DNA of 64,000 bases from Grifola frondosa (lineage: Eukaryota; Basidiomycota; Agaricomycetes; Polyporales; Grifolaceae): positions 1,798,001-1,862,000 of the forward strand of contig LUGG01000004.1 of assembly GCA_001683735.1 (NCBI GenBank), in the 5' to 3' direction. Numbering within the stretch: position 1 is the stretch's first letter; each line of letters starts with the position of its first letter. The translations under genes were made by a program, and so were the position numbers. Under the pieces are notes generated by a model, which did not search any database, was not told the origin of the DNA, and was given only the letters and a program-made list of their open reading frames with translations. Positions 12,504 to 23,781 of the stretch are shown here, piece after piece.

Positions 12504-13763
12504 CTATGCGACCGGCGCGATGTCCTGAGTCAGGACGTACCGGTAGCGCACCTTGTGCGACCGCATGCCCTCGAACGCAACCTTCGCCTGGTTCATCGGG
12601 AGCTCCTGGATCCACGGCTTGATGCCCTTCTCCGCCGCCAGTTGCAGCATCTCCATCACCTCCACCTTGGAGCCGATGTGCGAGCCGCCGATGAGACAGC
12701 CGTTGAACATCAGGTCGAAAGGATGGATGGGCGGGAGCGGGTTATCGCTGTCGGGCAGTCCGACAGAGATGAACTTGCCGTGAATCCACAGCATGGAGAT
12801 CAGGTTGCTGATCGGCCGGCCAGGTTGGAAGGTGTCGACCGTAGAGATGAGGATGTCGAGCTTTCCAGCGAGGGGCTTGAAATAGTCCTGCAGTGCGTGG
12901 ACGAATGGGTTCGTGCTCAGAGGCAATCGCAGGAGGTTTGTCTACTCACTTCCCTCATTAGTATCGATGATGTGATCCGCACCCATCTTCTTGATGTCCT
13001 CCGCTTTGCTCGACCCACGCGTGAACGCATATACCTCGGCGCCCATCGCCTTCGCGAACAGGATCGCGTAGTGTCCGAGTCCCCCGATGCCCATGATTCC
13101 GACCTTCTTGCCTGGTCCGGCGCCGTTGACTTTCAGAGGAGAGTACACGGTGACGCCAGCGCAGAGCATGGAGGCGGCGTGGCGAGACTCGAGCGCGTCA
13201 GGGATGGGGAAGACGAAGCGCTCATGCGCACGGATGCCAGTCGAATACCCACCCTGGGCGATCGTCCCGTCGGGGTACTCCGCGTCCTATACGACCGTCA
13301 GAATATGCAGAGTAAGCGATACTATTCCGCGCATGCACGTACATAAGTATGGATCACCCTGGGCAGTAGTTCTCCTCGAGCTCTGTACACGCCCGGCACT
13401 GCATGCAGCTCCCGACCTGCGCGCCGACGCCGACGCGGTCACCGACCTTGATCCCCGCGACTTTCTCGCCGACCCGGGTGACTTTGCCCACGATCTCGTG
13501 GCCGACGATGAGCGGCAGCTTCGACTGTCCCCAGCCCTGCGACAGCGTGTGCAAGTCCGAGCCGCACACGCCGCAGTGCGTGATGGCGATCTCGACGTCC
13601 TCGGGCGCGAAGGGTTTCGGCTTGAACGACATCAGCGTGAGCTCCTTCCACTCCGACGGGTCTGCGCACGCGGACGCAGGTCAGCTACTTATCTCTGCTG
13701 CGACGAAGCGACCGCGCACTCACTCGTCATGGCATAGCCCTTGAATTCAAGTTCGGTCGACAT
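12504..13763 (-). CDS. Zinc-dependent NADP alcohol dehydrogenase, ADH6/CAD-like
   Basis: Medium-chain dehydrogenase that likely reduces aromatic and aliphatic aldehydes to alcohols with NADPH in the cytosol. Order of motifs: catalytic zinc site HCGVCGSDLHTLSQGWG, GHEIVGKVTRVGEKV, structural-zinc cysteines CMQCRACTELEENYCPG, the Rossmann loop GIMGIGGLGHYAILFAKAMG, and the substrate-domain end FDLMFNGCLIGGSHIGS. Exons are 13763-13724, 13661-13343, 13286-12950 and 12915-12504. Two one-base losses (a GGGG run read as GGG at 13357-13359, and an A run at the third exon end) break the frame. With them restored the product has 369 residues, close to yeast Adh6 (360). In wood-decay fungi such enzymes process lignin-derived aldehydes; that role here is inference. 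Confidence 0.86.
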
Positions 13764-14489
13764 GTCAGAGTATGCTGGGTGTGGTCGAGTATGCAGCGGG
13801 ATGTATGTCTGCTATCGTCGAGCGGGTGCAGCAGTTTTTATACACGTCATGCAGCGGTGACTAATCTGAAGTTGGCGGGCCAGACTCAATATTCTCGGTG
13901 TGTTTATCCACTCGACCAAAAAACTGCCCTCACAACAGTGGGCATTCGTATTGCCGGAGCATGGCAGGGCGGTAACCGAATCTCCCTTCGATACCGCCTC
14001 TTCTAGGACCTCGAGACGCATAATGAAGCTTAGTTCCCATGTTCGTCGCGAGCCGCTGCAGATTCAGAGCACATGATGAATAACAACGAGGTGCAAGAGG
14101 GCGACCCGGCGAGGGGTCCTTCAATTTTACGTGTCGCCGCAATTCATGCACACATCACGTGTTTCTTCTAGGGCAAAGCGAAGGATCGGCGATTTTGAAT
14201 GATACGCCTCATAAGTATTCTGTGGCCAAAAATTATCTGATACGCGAGGATTGAATTAGTCCAGGAGCACGATGATGATATGTCTATTTTGAAGAAATGT
14301 ACCGTAATATGAGTCTGTGGTACAGGAAATGTGACACATAAGATATAGCTGGAGGGACGAAAAAGTACATACAGTGAGTTCAGACAACGAAAATACAAGC
14401 TCACTATCAATGAATGATACAGTATAGGAACACAATGCAACGTAAGCGTCGTGGAAGATAAGGAAGGCAAGCGAGGAAACAAAAACACA
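13764..14489. other. Intergenic stretch, no gene seen
   Basis: Lies between the ADH start and the end of the next minus-strand gene. It should contain the ADH promoter and the neighbour's 3' UTR. The frames present are short and lack protein features. Confidence 0.35.
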
Positions 14490-15340
14490 TCAGAGGCTCT
14501 CCTTGAACTTCGTACCACCGTCAAATTTACGCATGGATATAACGCTCGGAGCGTCAGAATGGGAGTCGCCAGACTGGACGGAGAAGTGACGCTCGTCTCT
14601 ATGTTTGCCACTGCGCTCAGCATCTTGGGTTCGATGGGTGGCGGAGAGGAGGAGAAAGGATCTGTGTACGATGCGCTGGGTCCCGTGAAGGCGGTTGTGA
14701 TATATGAGAAGCATCAAGTGGAGTGTCGCCCGAGGGAGCGCTGAGCTCAACCTCGACAGAATCCGTGCTCACGCTCGGAGCAATCTCTCTTCGTGATTCT
14801 TTGGTGTAAGATCTCGTGAACGTGTCCCCTCACGAAGCTCCTCGACTTGGCGGTGAACAGGAATGTCATCAGAAGCCTCCCACTCGTCACCTTCGCCTCC
14901 AGAAGCCCTGATCCATCCTGCATGCCTTCTCCTCCCAAAGAACTGCGCAATTCTATCACGCAATCCAATGGGACCCACAGGGGCCTCGCTGGAATAGTCG
15001 TGGCGGAGCGACCGCGCCCTGCGTAATTGGCGCTCGTATGGAGTAGGACTGTGGTTGCGCAGCAGAAAGAAAATCGCAACGCAGGAGAAAAGGAGTATGG
15101 CGGCAAGTGTAACAACCAGGGCTATAAACCCCCCAGACGAACCCCCAATCTCGGGGACCATCTGTTTTTGACCAGCCTGGAAGCAAGCATGCGTGGTGAG
15201 TAATCAAAACAAAATTTCCAGAACGTATCTGAGAAACATACTACTGGAGGTGGTGCCGCATCTAAAGAGTCAACCCCTGCACGTCTGGCGAGAGCAAGAA
15301 AGCGAGCGAATGCTGGATTGGAGCTCATAATATTGAACAA
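14490..15340 (-). CDS. Single-pass membrane protein of unknown function
   Basis: The first exon encodes a short N-terminus (SSNPAFARFLALARRAGVDS). After an intron comes a Gly/Ser linker and one strong membrane helix (FIALVVTLAAILLFSCVAIF). A basic juxtamembrane stretch (RQLRRARSLRHDY) and a charged cytosolic tail follow, so the N-terminus is probably outside. A later frame ends in SMRKFDGGTKFKESL, which reads like a genuine C-terminus. To link the parts, at least two single-base shifts are needed between about 14770 and 14600, in line with the indels elsewhere in the window. The start may be the ATG at 15340 or the in-frame ATG at 15328. I do not recognise the family. Confidence 0.55.
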
Positions 15341-16041
15341 GCTCAGATATGTAGATTACACAGCGGTATATAGTAAGTCAGTCCAGTGGATGACTTTAAG
15401 GAATATAAAGCTGCAGAATGCAGAGGGGAGTGTAGAACATGCAAGAATCGCAAGAATCGAGATGACCGGCCGACCGCGCACATAAGCACGTGATATACGC
15501 GCTTCACCCCTAGGCCCAATGAGGCAACCGAATTTGACTCGAGTGTGTGGGTCCGAGCGTCGAGACCGCAGCAACGTCCAAATTTCTGAAGACTCCAAAA
15601 CTTTGCGGCTGTCTATTCCTTCATTATCACTCATATCCAGAAAAAGCACACAGGATCATCTCAGGAAAATATCCGACCGACAAATTTCTCTTAGTCGCCA
15701 TGAAACGAAATTGTGAGTTACGCCGAAAATCCTGACGGTCCTGGACGTGCAAAGTGGAGTGAAGATATCATCTAATGGGGGTATCAATATCAAGGTCTAA
15801 TTGACGCCAAAGCATCAACGACTATATCGTACAAAATATCTCCTCGGAAGGATTTGTAAACATAGATACACCGAAGACAGGTAAGGACACGATATGCTAC
15901 ATTAGTGACTATCATATTGTTCATAGGGGGCATATCGCTATAGGCATCATGTAGAGGGCATGAGGACATCTCGTCATATCATCAACATACTGTTCAGTCG
16001 TGCAACCTGCGCGCTGCGGTTTCCGCGTAAAAGCAGTCGCG
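15341..16041. other. Intergenic stretch, no gene seen
   Basis: About 0.7 kb between the membrane-protein start and the HMG-box gene's stop codon. No supported coding region. Confidence 0.35.
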
Positions 16042-17762
16042 TCACGGCCGCGGTTCGTCGTGGAAGAAAACGCCAAAATCAACCTCCTCGAACGGCGACA
16101 TATTGTACACCGCCTCCATGGGCTGGATTCCAAGATCTTGCAAGCCAGCCGCATACGAATCGAAGGCTGCCGCGACGTCGTACGCGTCTGCACCCGATCC
16201 ACCCGCTCCTGCCATCTCAACGCCGCGGTGGGGAACAGATGGGAGATACGCGGCCAACGAAGATCGCTCTGCCGGTGGCGGGAGGTATGTGCTATGAACA
16301 TTCAGGGGAAAGGTGGGGTTCCGAGGGGTACGGTCGAGGTCGATTTCCAGCCCAGGTACTGTGAGGCAGCCAGCGACAGGCGACATCTGAATGCTTGGCT
16401 GACCCCACGCTGCTGGCGTTCCTGTAACCTCCGGAGGTAACATATTTGTCTGGGAAGACGGGTGCTGGAAGCTGGCCGGATTTGTTGGGGTACAATTCTC
16501 TGTATTCCATCCCGCAAGCGAGGACGTGACGACAGCGAGTGGGGAGGGAGGAATAACGCTAGGCGTAGTGGCCGACCGCTGGCGCCTATTAAAAAGAGGA
16601 CTCGCCATCGGTGGATACGAACTACTCGGAATGAAGTCCTGCGAGGTTGCGGGTCCTTCGGGCGTCGTAGTAATCTGGATAGTTGGCGCCTAAAAGAATT
16701 GCAAGTCAGTCAATGCGTCCGTGTGATGATTTAGCCTAAACTTACTGTCACGTTCAGCGACATCTGGTCAAAAAATGCCTCCTGCAGCGACGTTGTAGGC
16801 GACGGCTGGCCAAAGAGCTCGAAAGACAAGTAGGCGTCATCAGAGTCAAGGTAGTCCTCCGGAAACCCAAGGAAATCCATGGCCGTATATGCTGATGTAT
16901 CGATCAGTGACCGCGATCTTCTGCGTGATAAGGTGGGTTGCTGTGGAACAAGACAAGGAGTGGAAGCGCATGCTGGGAGCGACAAATACGGGCCTGGAAC
17001 GGGCCCACCAAACGGAGGCGGGAGCGAACACGAGCGACCCTGCTGGAAGATCGGCTCCGACATCGCGCCCTCACTGCGGGGAGTCCCGGGTGGCTCCGGC
17101 GACGAGGAAGATGTTTGGCTTGAGGGACTGAGGCAATCGTCCATCGTCCCATTGCGGCTGGCGACGAACGACTCGACCATATCGCGTCTCGACAGTCCGG
17201 CTCCCCGTCGGGTGTCGCTGTGGCGTCTGCGGGGTTTGTACCTATAGTTGGGGTGTCTCCTTGCATGTTCTTGCCTCTCCCGCTCGGCCTCTGTCTTGTA
17301 CGGCTCCTTCTCTTCGGGAGAGAGTTTCTTCCACGCCTCGGCTGCACGCTTCGACAAGGACTTCTCGTTCGCGTGCGCGCGTCCCGGCTCTCCCGTAGTC
17401 CGGGCATGCTTCTGAGAGTACCTGGCGCGGAAGAGGATGAATGCGTTGGGAGGTCGCGGGACCCAGGTGGGATCGCGCTCGCGATTGAGTCGCGCACGAC
17501 GTTCCGACGATGGATTGGTATAATGCGAGTAGACTGGTTCCTCTAGCATGCCATGAGATGACGATCGCGAGAGTGGAGGGGTTGTATCGAAGGATGAACT
17601 ACGGGATGGAGGCGCAGATTGTAGTGGGATGGATGAAAGGACGGGCATAGAGGTGTTGGAGTGCTGATACACAGGCGAATAGGTGAGTGCATCGTCGTGA
17701 TCTTCATTAGAAGGTGCCCATCCGCAGATGCCTCCTGCTCTTGTGGACGTAGGGGACGACAT
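16042..17762 (-). CDS. HMG-box (MATA-HMG type) transcription factor
   Basis: Two intact exons (17762-16746 and 16689-16042) give 554 residues. The HMG box begins RPPNAFILFRARYSQKHA, continues through LSKRAAEAWKKLSPEEKEPY and ends in a basic segment (HPNYRYKPRRRHSDTRR). This is the sequence-specific MATA/SOX-like form rather than the abundant non-specific HMGB form. The rest is low-complexity: a Ser/Pro-rich N-terminus and a long Pro/Ser/Thr C-terminus with acidic patches (FPEDYLDSDDAYLSFELF), probably a transactivation region. Related agaricomycete proteins (Prf1/Pcc1 group) control mating and sexual development. I cannot tell which member this is, so the role is inference. Confidence 0.82.
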
Positions 17763-20700
17763 TCGGACACCACGAGGGTGGAGTTAGGAGTGGAAAGTCT
17801 GCAAAAAGTACGGAGTGAGTTGCTTTAAAGCAATTTAAATGAACGACTCCCGATGCACCCCCTTTCAGGCGTATCCATTCTGAGTTTCAGCACTCATCGA
17901 CAAACCATTGTGCTCGAAATCCGTCGGCGTTCAAATCCCACGTGAAGAACAGGATCGAGATTGGGCTTCTTTCAACAACAAAAGTTACATGATGAGATCA
18001 GAAGAAATGTGATTGGGAGGCGCTCCCCTGGCGGTAACTCCGCGAGGCGAAGAAGAGGGTTCTCGTCTAGACTGGCACTGCCCAAACCCCAGAATCGTGA
18101 TACAACTGATACTATCTACATCCACAGCAGTCTTGCTGGTTCCCGCCCATTCGCCAGACGTTTTGGCAATTGTGGAGACGTCGCGCTGCCAGCGCGGGAA
18201 CGAATTTTCATTGGCTTTGCCATCCCGACCACAGGGGCTACTCCAAAACAGCGCAACAATTGCGGAGCCTGCAAGCTTTCATATGGGCCCGATCACGACT
18301 CCATTGCCGCGGCCCTTCCTCCCGCGTGACTGTGGTCTCCTACCCAGACCATTTCTGGGGTGCTTTTGATCCCTGATTTCTTCTGTATCCAGAAAAGCAG
18401 CCGCCTCAAGCCGCGTCGGCAATTAGCCATGCAGCCGAGGCGGATATTCGACAATAGATGTAATATCTATCTTCATTCGCGGATGTTCATCGTTCCGTGG
18501 AAAGGTAGAAATGTGCGAAAGAAACGCAGGAAGCGCCTCGTTTTCTAGTTTTCCTATACCATTGAACCGCGTTTTGATGCATCGGTGCCCAAATTTGGCT
18601 AAATTCCTCTCTGGCGATAGCGTTTCGACGCGAGCGTACCGACGAACCGTTGAGGGTATTACGAGCTTTCAATGTGCTCAGTATCGATTCTTGTTAGGCG
18701 CCTAATAGTAAAGGCATCGTCAGGAATACGCAAATGGTATATTATCGAGAGAAGTTGCGCAACCGATGCGGATCTTAGATCTGATGTGGGCATCAACCTT
18801 CTATGTTGGGCGTCGGCATGGCACGGCATCCACGTGGAGGAGCCATGAGGCTACCAAACGCCACTTGGGAGGCCACTCGACAGTGTCAGTGGCGTTGATT
18901 CACGCACTGAACAACAACGTATGTCCATCAAAAAATGTGCCTTCATATACAAAATCAATATCTTCATCTCAGCTTCGTCCTCTTCACCCTACATCCCCAG
19001 ATTGTGTAGGGGTCGGCTGAACCTCTTCCGAGATCAGTATGATTGACTCTCAGCTGGCGTCGGTCGTTCAACGGCCTCGTACCTGGGCAGGGTGGTATTT
19101 GTCGTCCAATCAGCCCCAACATTTAGTAAGCTCACGCGTTCGCGGGAGAACGGGAAAGCGGGAATCGTTCGCATACTCCCGGCACCCGCCAGCCTCCAGC
19201 GGCGGTGCTTGAAAACGGCAAGATGGACCCCATTTCTCAATACATGTGCAGCTCGGTAGACGTCGGTAGACGCATATTTCCGCCGAAATCTAGAAATCTA
19301 TTCTGCGCTCTGATCAACCCGTGTTGATGCGCCGCTCGCGACATCATCTCCAAGTGTCCGTCGCCGAAGCGCGACGTCGAGGAAGACACTGCCCCGCGTC
19401 GAGGACGTCCCGTTGCTATGCTATGTGCGAGGAAGTCTCGCGGGTAGCGCGTATTGGCCAATCCAGGCTCGCAGACCGTGACGCAGCACCAGACGATCAA
19501 GGACGATCGCGATAGCTGCGAGGTACCCGGGGCGATTGCCTAAGCAAATCGAATGAACCCCCATTTGTGCAGTCCTGGCGCTGCAGGCGGCGCGGCTTGT
19601 GACCAGCATCTGCGAACAGTGGTGTATCGCAGATATCGCGTTTTCACGGGAACTACCAACTTGCGCTCTCTCGCGCGCGCGATGCAATCTGTAGGTGTGA
19701 TCTGTACGAAGAAGGATAGAACAGAAGCGACCTACAAAGTCACAAGTGTCTTGTGGATGCCGAATGCGGCTATAGCAATCGGAGGCAAGGGTCCGGACGA
19801 TATGCCAAGGATCCGATCGCAAACACGATGCTCGCGCTATTATGACATGATTAAGGCGATCCCAGTAGAGGCCGGAGCTCGAACGCAAACCACTTGAAGC
19901 CCGTCGTTCAAACATGTTGGAGAAGTATTTGGTACCGCGGCGCGCAGTCCCAGGCAATTCAAGCCGCAGCGCTAACTATGTCGGGCCACCTGCGACAAAA
20001 TGCGCTCCACTCGATGCGCACTATGCCAGTACTGTACCCTGCTGCAATCGGATACCGTGACTGGCTAGTGTAATCCCTGCGGAAGAACCCACAGACGCGC
20101 GCGAGCGAGGAGCCAGTGCTTTACCGAGCCACTCGAAAGTCCGGTACACGAATCAAGGGTGATCAAAAGTGACCCTAAATTGCTGGGCCAGACTTCCAAC
20201 AATGGTAGTATTCGTCGGGTCCCGGCGATACTTGTATGCATACCGTACGATCGCCTCCTCGGGACCGCTCCAACCCTTTATCTGAGATAAGTACTTGCGA
20301 ATGACTGCACACGCCTGGACAATTGTCACATGTACTGCGAGCCTCGTAGACGGTTTGCTATCAGCTCGCAGCTGCGACTTGAGAGACTCTCCCGAATGAG
20401 GAGACTGCAGGCTGCTGTAGGACGGAGGATTAGCCACTTAAAGAGGTCCAGAGCATATGAGATCGAGGGGGCGCCTAGATCAGACGATCTTCATCGCGGA
20501 ACGGCAGGCCAACAGCGAAATTGCCTGGCATCCTGACATGCTACCCGCCGGAGAAGAAGTGGGATCGCCAACCCACATATGTCCAAAACGTCCGCAGATT
20601 GTGGAGACTTTAGAAAGCAGTGCTGGCTGCAGCGTCCACCGTCATCAGCATCATCCTGCGCGGGTGCGCTAGACCGCCCCTGTTGGACGCCGAGTAGCTG

Positions 20701-21277
20701 GTCAAGGCATAATAGCGGTGGCTGGGACAAACCTTTCCGCAAGCGGTTTTCTGATGCATTAAGCAGACCGATCCGGATGATTCCTCAATGGAATGTTGTA
20801 GCCGTGCATCCTCGCCGGAGCATGGGCGAAAGGATTAAGGCTCTTTAATCACCTCCGCCGATTTCCGACTCATGTAGAGCCTAGCGGGGTTCCGCTGCAT
20901 GCAATTGAGGGTGGGGGATGATGTCGGCTAGCAAACGGGCAGACAATGGTTGGACGGAGCGGGTGGTTTCATAGTACTGTCGCCAAATCGGGCGATGTAC
21001 CGACGCGGCACGTGCCCAGAATCTGCACGTCTTCCACTGTTCAGGTTCGTGCACAGCTGGACTCAGACGAGCATTACTGGAGCCTGACGTCTGGATTTGC
21101 GATCTCGAACACACACGACCCCATACTGATTGAGTGAAATTAGTGCACGCGTCAATTGTAATTCGGATGATATCGTGCGTGTAAAACCTTGAACGCGGTG
21201 TGAACGTGTTACTGATCTTACTAGGGCTGGGTACGCGTGATTGTGTGCTCTGCCGTGCTGCAAAGTCATCAGAAACA
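17763..21277. other. 3.5-kb gene-poor region
   Basis: Between the HMG-box gene start and the coiled-coil gene. Frames are short and scattered over both strands. One 94-codon minus-strand frame (20153-20437) and protein-like fragments at about 19420-19960 are noted separately. No repeat or mobile element boundary was found. Degenerate, unexpressed sequence is the likeliest reading. Confidence 0.35.
20153..20437 (-). CDS. Possible small hypothetical protein (94 residues)
   Basis: An uninterrupted frame with a plausible composition: a Ser-rich start (MANPPSYSSLQSPHSGESL), then an Ala/Ile/Arg/Tyr-rich second half (IRKYLSQIKGWSGPEEAIVR). No membrane segment or known motif. It may be the first exon of a longer decayed gene running towards 19400, since other minus-strand fragments there also look protein-like. 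It could equally be chance. Confidence 0.2.
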   Translation of the reverse strand: MANPPSYSSLQSPHSGESLKSQLRADSKPSTRLAVHVTIVQACAVIRKYLSQIKGWSGPEEAIVRYAYKYRRDPTNTTIVGSLAQQFRVTFDHP

Positions 21278-22576
21278 ATGTCAAAAATCTCCCTTGATGC
21301 TACCCACGCTGCGGAGCTTGTGGAATTTTGGAGTCAGAAGTATAAAGACACCAAGGACGAACTGGAGAAGTTGAAGGTAGCGTTTCATCCATATAAGTCA
21401 TGTTCGAGTCGTCGCTTCCTCTAAGCACGTCTTGGGCAGTTTCTGGGAACACAGTCAGAGAAAGACAGCAGGCTTCAGAACGCGAAGTTACAGGAGATCA
21501 TTGCCCTTCTGCAAGATGAGAGCAAAAAGCGGCAAGTCGCGGATGCCGAGCTGCGCGACCTGATAACGCGATCGGGAATTGCTCAGGAGGCATTGCACCG
21601 ACGCACCGTACAGCTGGAATCAGATAACATCGAGTTGTCAAGAAAACTGCATGTGTGCGACATAGAGCGCATCATTTTGGCGCAGAAGGTGCGTCTCAGC
21701 CTATGCGATGAATTTTCGGGTGGGAGATGGCTCTCGCTGCAGGTACAGACGATCAACATGCAAGCCGCGGCGCTGGCTGGTGAGGTACAATCCGGTGTGC
21801 GAATGGAAAAGGTCGCACAGTTGTTCGAGACGCCGGCATCCTTGGATCCCGAATTTGAATCGGCGGCGCTTCGATTCAGCTATCCGCGCTCGATCATCGA
21901 AGCTCTCCCTGCAGTGAGTGCATCGCTCTCGCTTCTTCCCTCACGACGCGATCGTTGACGACGTTGAGACTAGTCGGTAGTCGAATCCTCTCAGTGCGGC
22001 ATTCCGATGTGCATCACAGATACCGTCTGGCTGACACGCCATCACTAGGTTGCATTTCCTTCCCCGGCCACCAAATGCTTGCCCTTACGAGTGCCGTCTG
22101 CTGGCAGATCTGGTTACTGGTTTTGGCCCTTGTGGTCTTTGCGGGAAGACAGCGTATTTCAGTTGGTGGTAGAATACCGGCCGGATGAGGTACATTATAC
22201 CCCAGAAGCAATGACCCCGGTCCACAACTGATTCTCATCTTCCTAGTGGACGTACCTGGGAGAATATACCACCGCGCTCCTTCCTGGGTATGACATGAAG
22301 CTATCCGAATGGACGACACTGGACGAGATGGTATTGATCTTCTCACTTCATCGTTAGCAGCGACTCACCCAGCGATCCGCTCTAGACCAAAGACATGCAC
22401 TGCTCCCGCGTGACAAAGCACATCCTTTCACAGCCGCAGCCCCCGCGAGCGTCTCCGAGGTGGAGGTCAAACGGCGCTATGAAGCCGGCGAGTGGAGCGT
22501 GCCGTGCTTCAGCCTGCGCTGTCTGGGCTTTGACAAACAGCTGTACGATGCATTGCAGACAGCTGCGAAAACATGA
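21278..22576 (+). CDS. Coiled-coil protein of unknown function
   Basis: Starts with ATG followed by LDATHAAELVEFWSQKYKD. An intron with donor GTAGCG leads to a heptad-rich helix (RLQNAKLQEIIALLQDESKK, then EALHRRTVQLESDNIELSRK), predicted to form a coiled coil over roughly residues 20-130. Further short introns follow. The C-terminal exons hold WTYLGEYTTALLPGYDMKL and later VKRRYEAGEWSVPCFSLRCL before the stop. The middle, about 21970-22200, does not join cleanly in one frame and may contain an indel. I do not recognise the family. The end is well placed by an open frame and a TGA; the exon chain is tentative. Confidence 0.5.
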
Positions 22577-23208
22577 ATGCGGCTGAGACGTCAGCAGGGA
22601 CCTCCTCGACTCCTGCATAAGGCTCGACTTGCCCGACGATTGCTGCGCAGCAGGGTGCTGAAGATAGTTTTTAATCTTCCAGACAGGCTGATGGATATTT
22701 CCTGGACAGAGTGCAGTTGATCCTTTTATTTGATGACATCGACTTGGAACAGAATACAAGCCCCTATTAGAAATATGATAAGATCAGGTGTATTAGGCTG
22801 TGTGCACGTTCTGCTCCTACGAGGTCCCACATGGAGAAGTAATGTGCCCTGTGGAGATAAGATTGCAACCCACTAGTGCGCTATATGTCGCAAGTGGCAG
22901 GCCGCACTAGCAGTTAACAGGAGACCATCATCAGGAAGTGATCACATGGCGTTTATGCATCGTCGCTGGGGATTCAACTGTCCAGCGTCATGCAATTACT
23001 ATTTGTACAATATTTATCTGCCACAATTGAGTTGTGTGGCGTGCCCAATTGCGAATTTGATGTCGGCAGATATGCGCGTGATAGAACCCTAACCCTGGAC
23101 CGAGTGCTGTCGAGCGCGCCGGGCAGCTTTGTCAACTCATCTTGAATAGCTCCAGCATCCGCCGAGCCTTCGACCCAGCTCCGTGCCTCCTCCTCAATTC
23201 GAGTCAAA
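22577..23208. promoter_or_regulatory. Upstream region of COX17 with a telomere-like motif
   Basis: A 630-bp gap between two plus-strand genes. About 120 bp before the COX17 start it carries AACCCTAACCCT (near 23086-23097), two units of the TTAGGG telomere repeat, which Tbf1/Teb1-type factors bind in some fungal promoters. No gene is seen in the gap. Confidence 0.4.
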
Positions 23209-23573
23209 ATGTTTTCAAGTGTGAGCATCTGCCTTCTCGTGTAAATATCTGAAATTGAACCGTGTTCTGTGCAGATCAGCTCCTGGTGGGGATCCTCCTC
23301 CCCTGCTCCAGAGACGAAGCCGTATGACCCGACAGATCCCAAGGTGAACCCTTTGAATCCCAAGGGTCTCAAGCCGTACGTCTTTCTTTCCGAAATATTA
23401 TCCACAGATATATTGAAGGATATTCCATCTATCAGGTGCTGCGCCTGCCCGCAGACAAAGTCCGCCCGGGACGACTGCTTCCTGAAATACGACTCGTCAG
23501 AGGCGACGAAAAGTGCAAGGAGGTAGTGCAGAACCACATTGCTTGCATGAGGGGGCTCGGATTCAAGGTGTAG
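23209..23573 (+). CDS. COX17: Cytochrome c oxidase copper chaperone Cox17
   Basis: Cox17 carries Cu(I) in the mitochondrial intermembrane space and hands it to Sco1 and Cox11 for cytochrome c oxidase assembly. Three exons (23209-23220, 23275-23375, 23436-23573) encode a Pro-rich N-terminus, then the copper-binding Cys-Cys in KPCCACPQTKSARDDCF. The second CX9C pair follows: CKEVVQNHIAC, ending MRGLGFKV. One G is missing in a run near 23502-23503 (GAGGCGAC should be GAGGGCGAC). With it the exons sum to 252 nt and 83 residues, slightly longer than yeast Cox17 (69). The first exon is only four codons. It converges with the RBR ligase gene, about 200 bp between stop codons. Confidence 0.85.
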
Positions 23574-23781
23574 GAGTCACGACGTGCCAGACTTGCGCAA
23601 CGATGATGCACTCCACATACCACGGTGGCGTTCACGCTCACTACCAGTACTTGTATCGATAGATTGTGCTAATTATTCCATCCCCTCTCAACTGCAACGA
23701 GCGCGTTGGACACAAACCGACAGAATCAACAACATTGGGCATAAAAGCCTATGCGTGGGCATGCCTGCGGGCCCAATTCCG

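Noticed and set aside
12555..13346. 263-codon plus-strand frame
   Set aside because: Antisense to the alcohol dehydrogenase exons and runs through its introns. The ADH motifs are unambiguous.
17925..17945. tRNA-like T-loop word GGCGTTCAAATCCCACG
   Set aside because: The flanking bases do not form a five-pair T stem, and no acceptor or anticodon stem is present.
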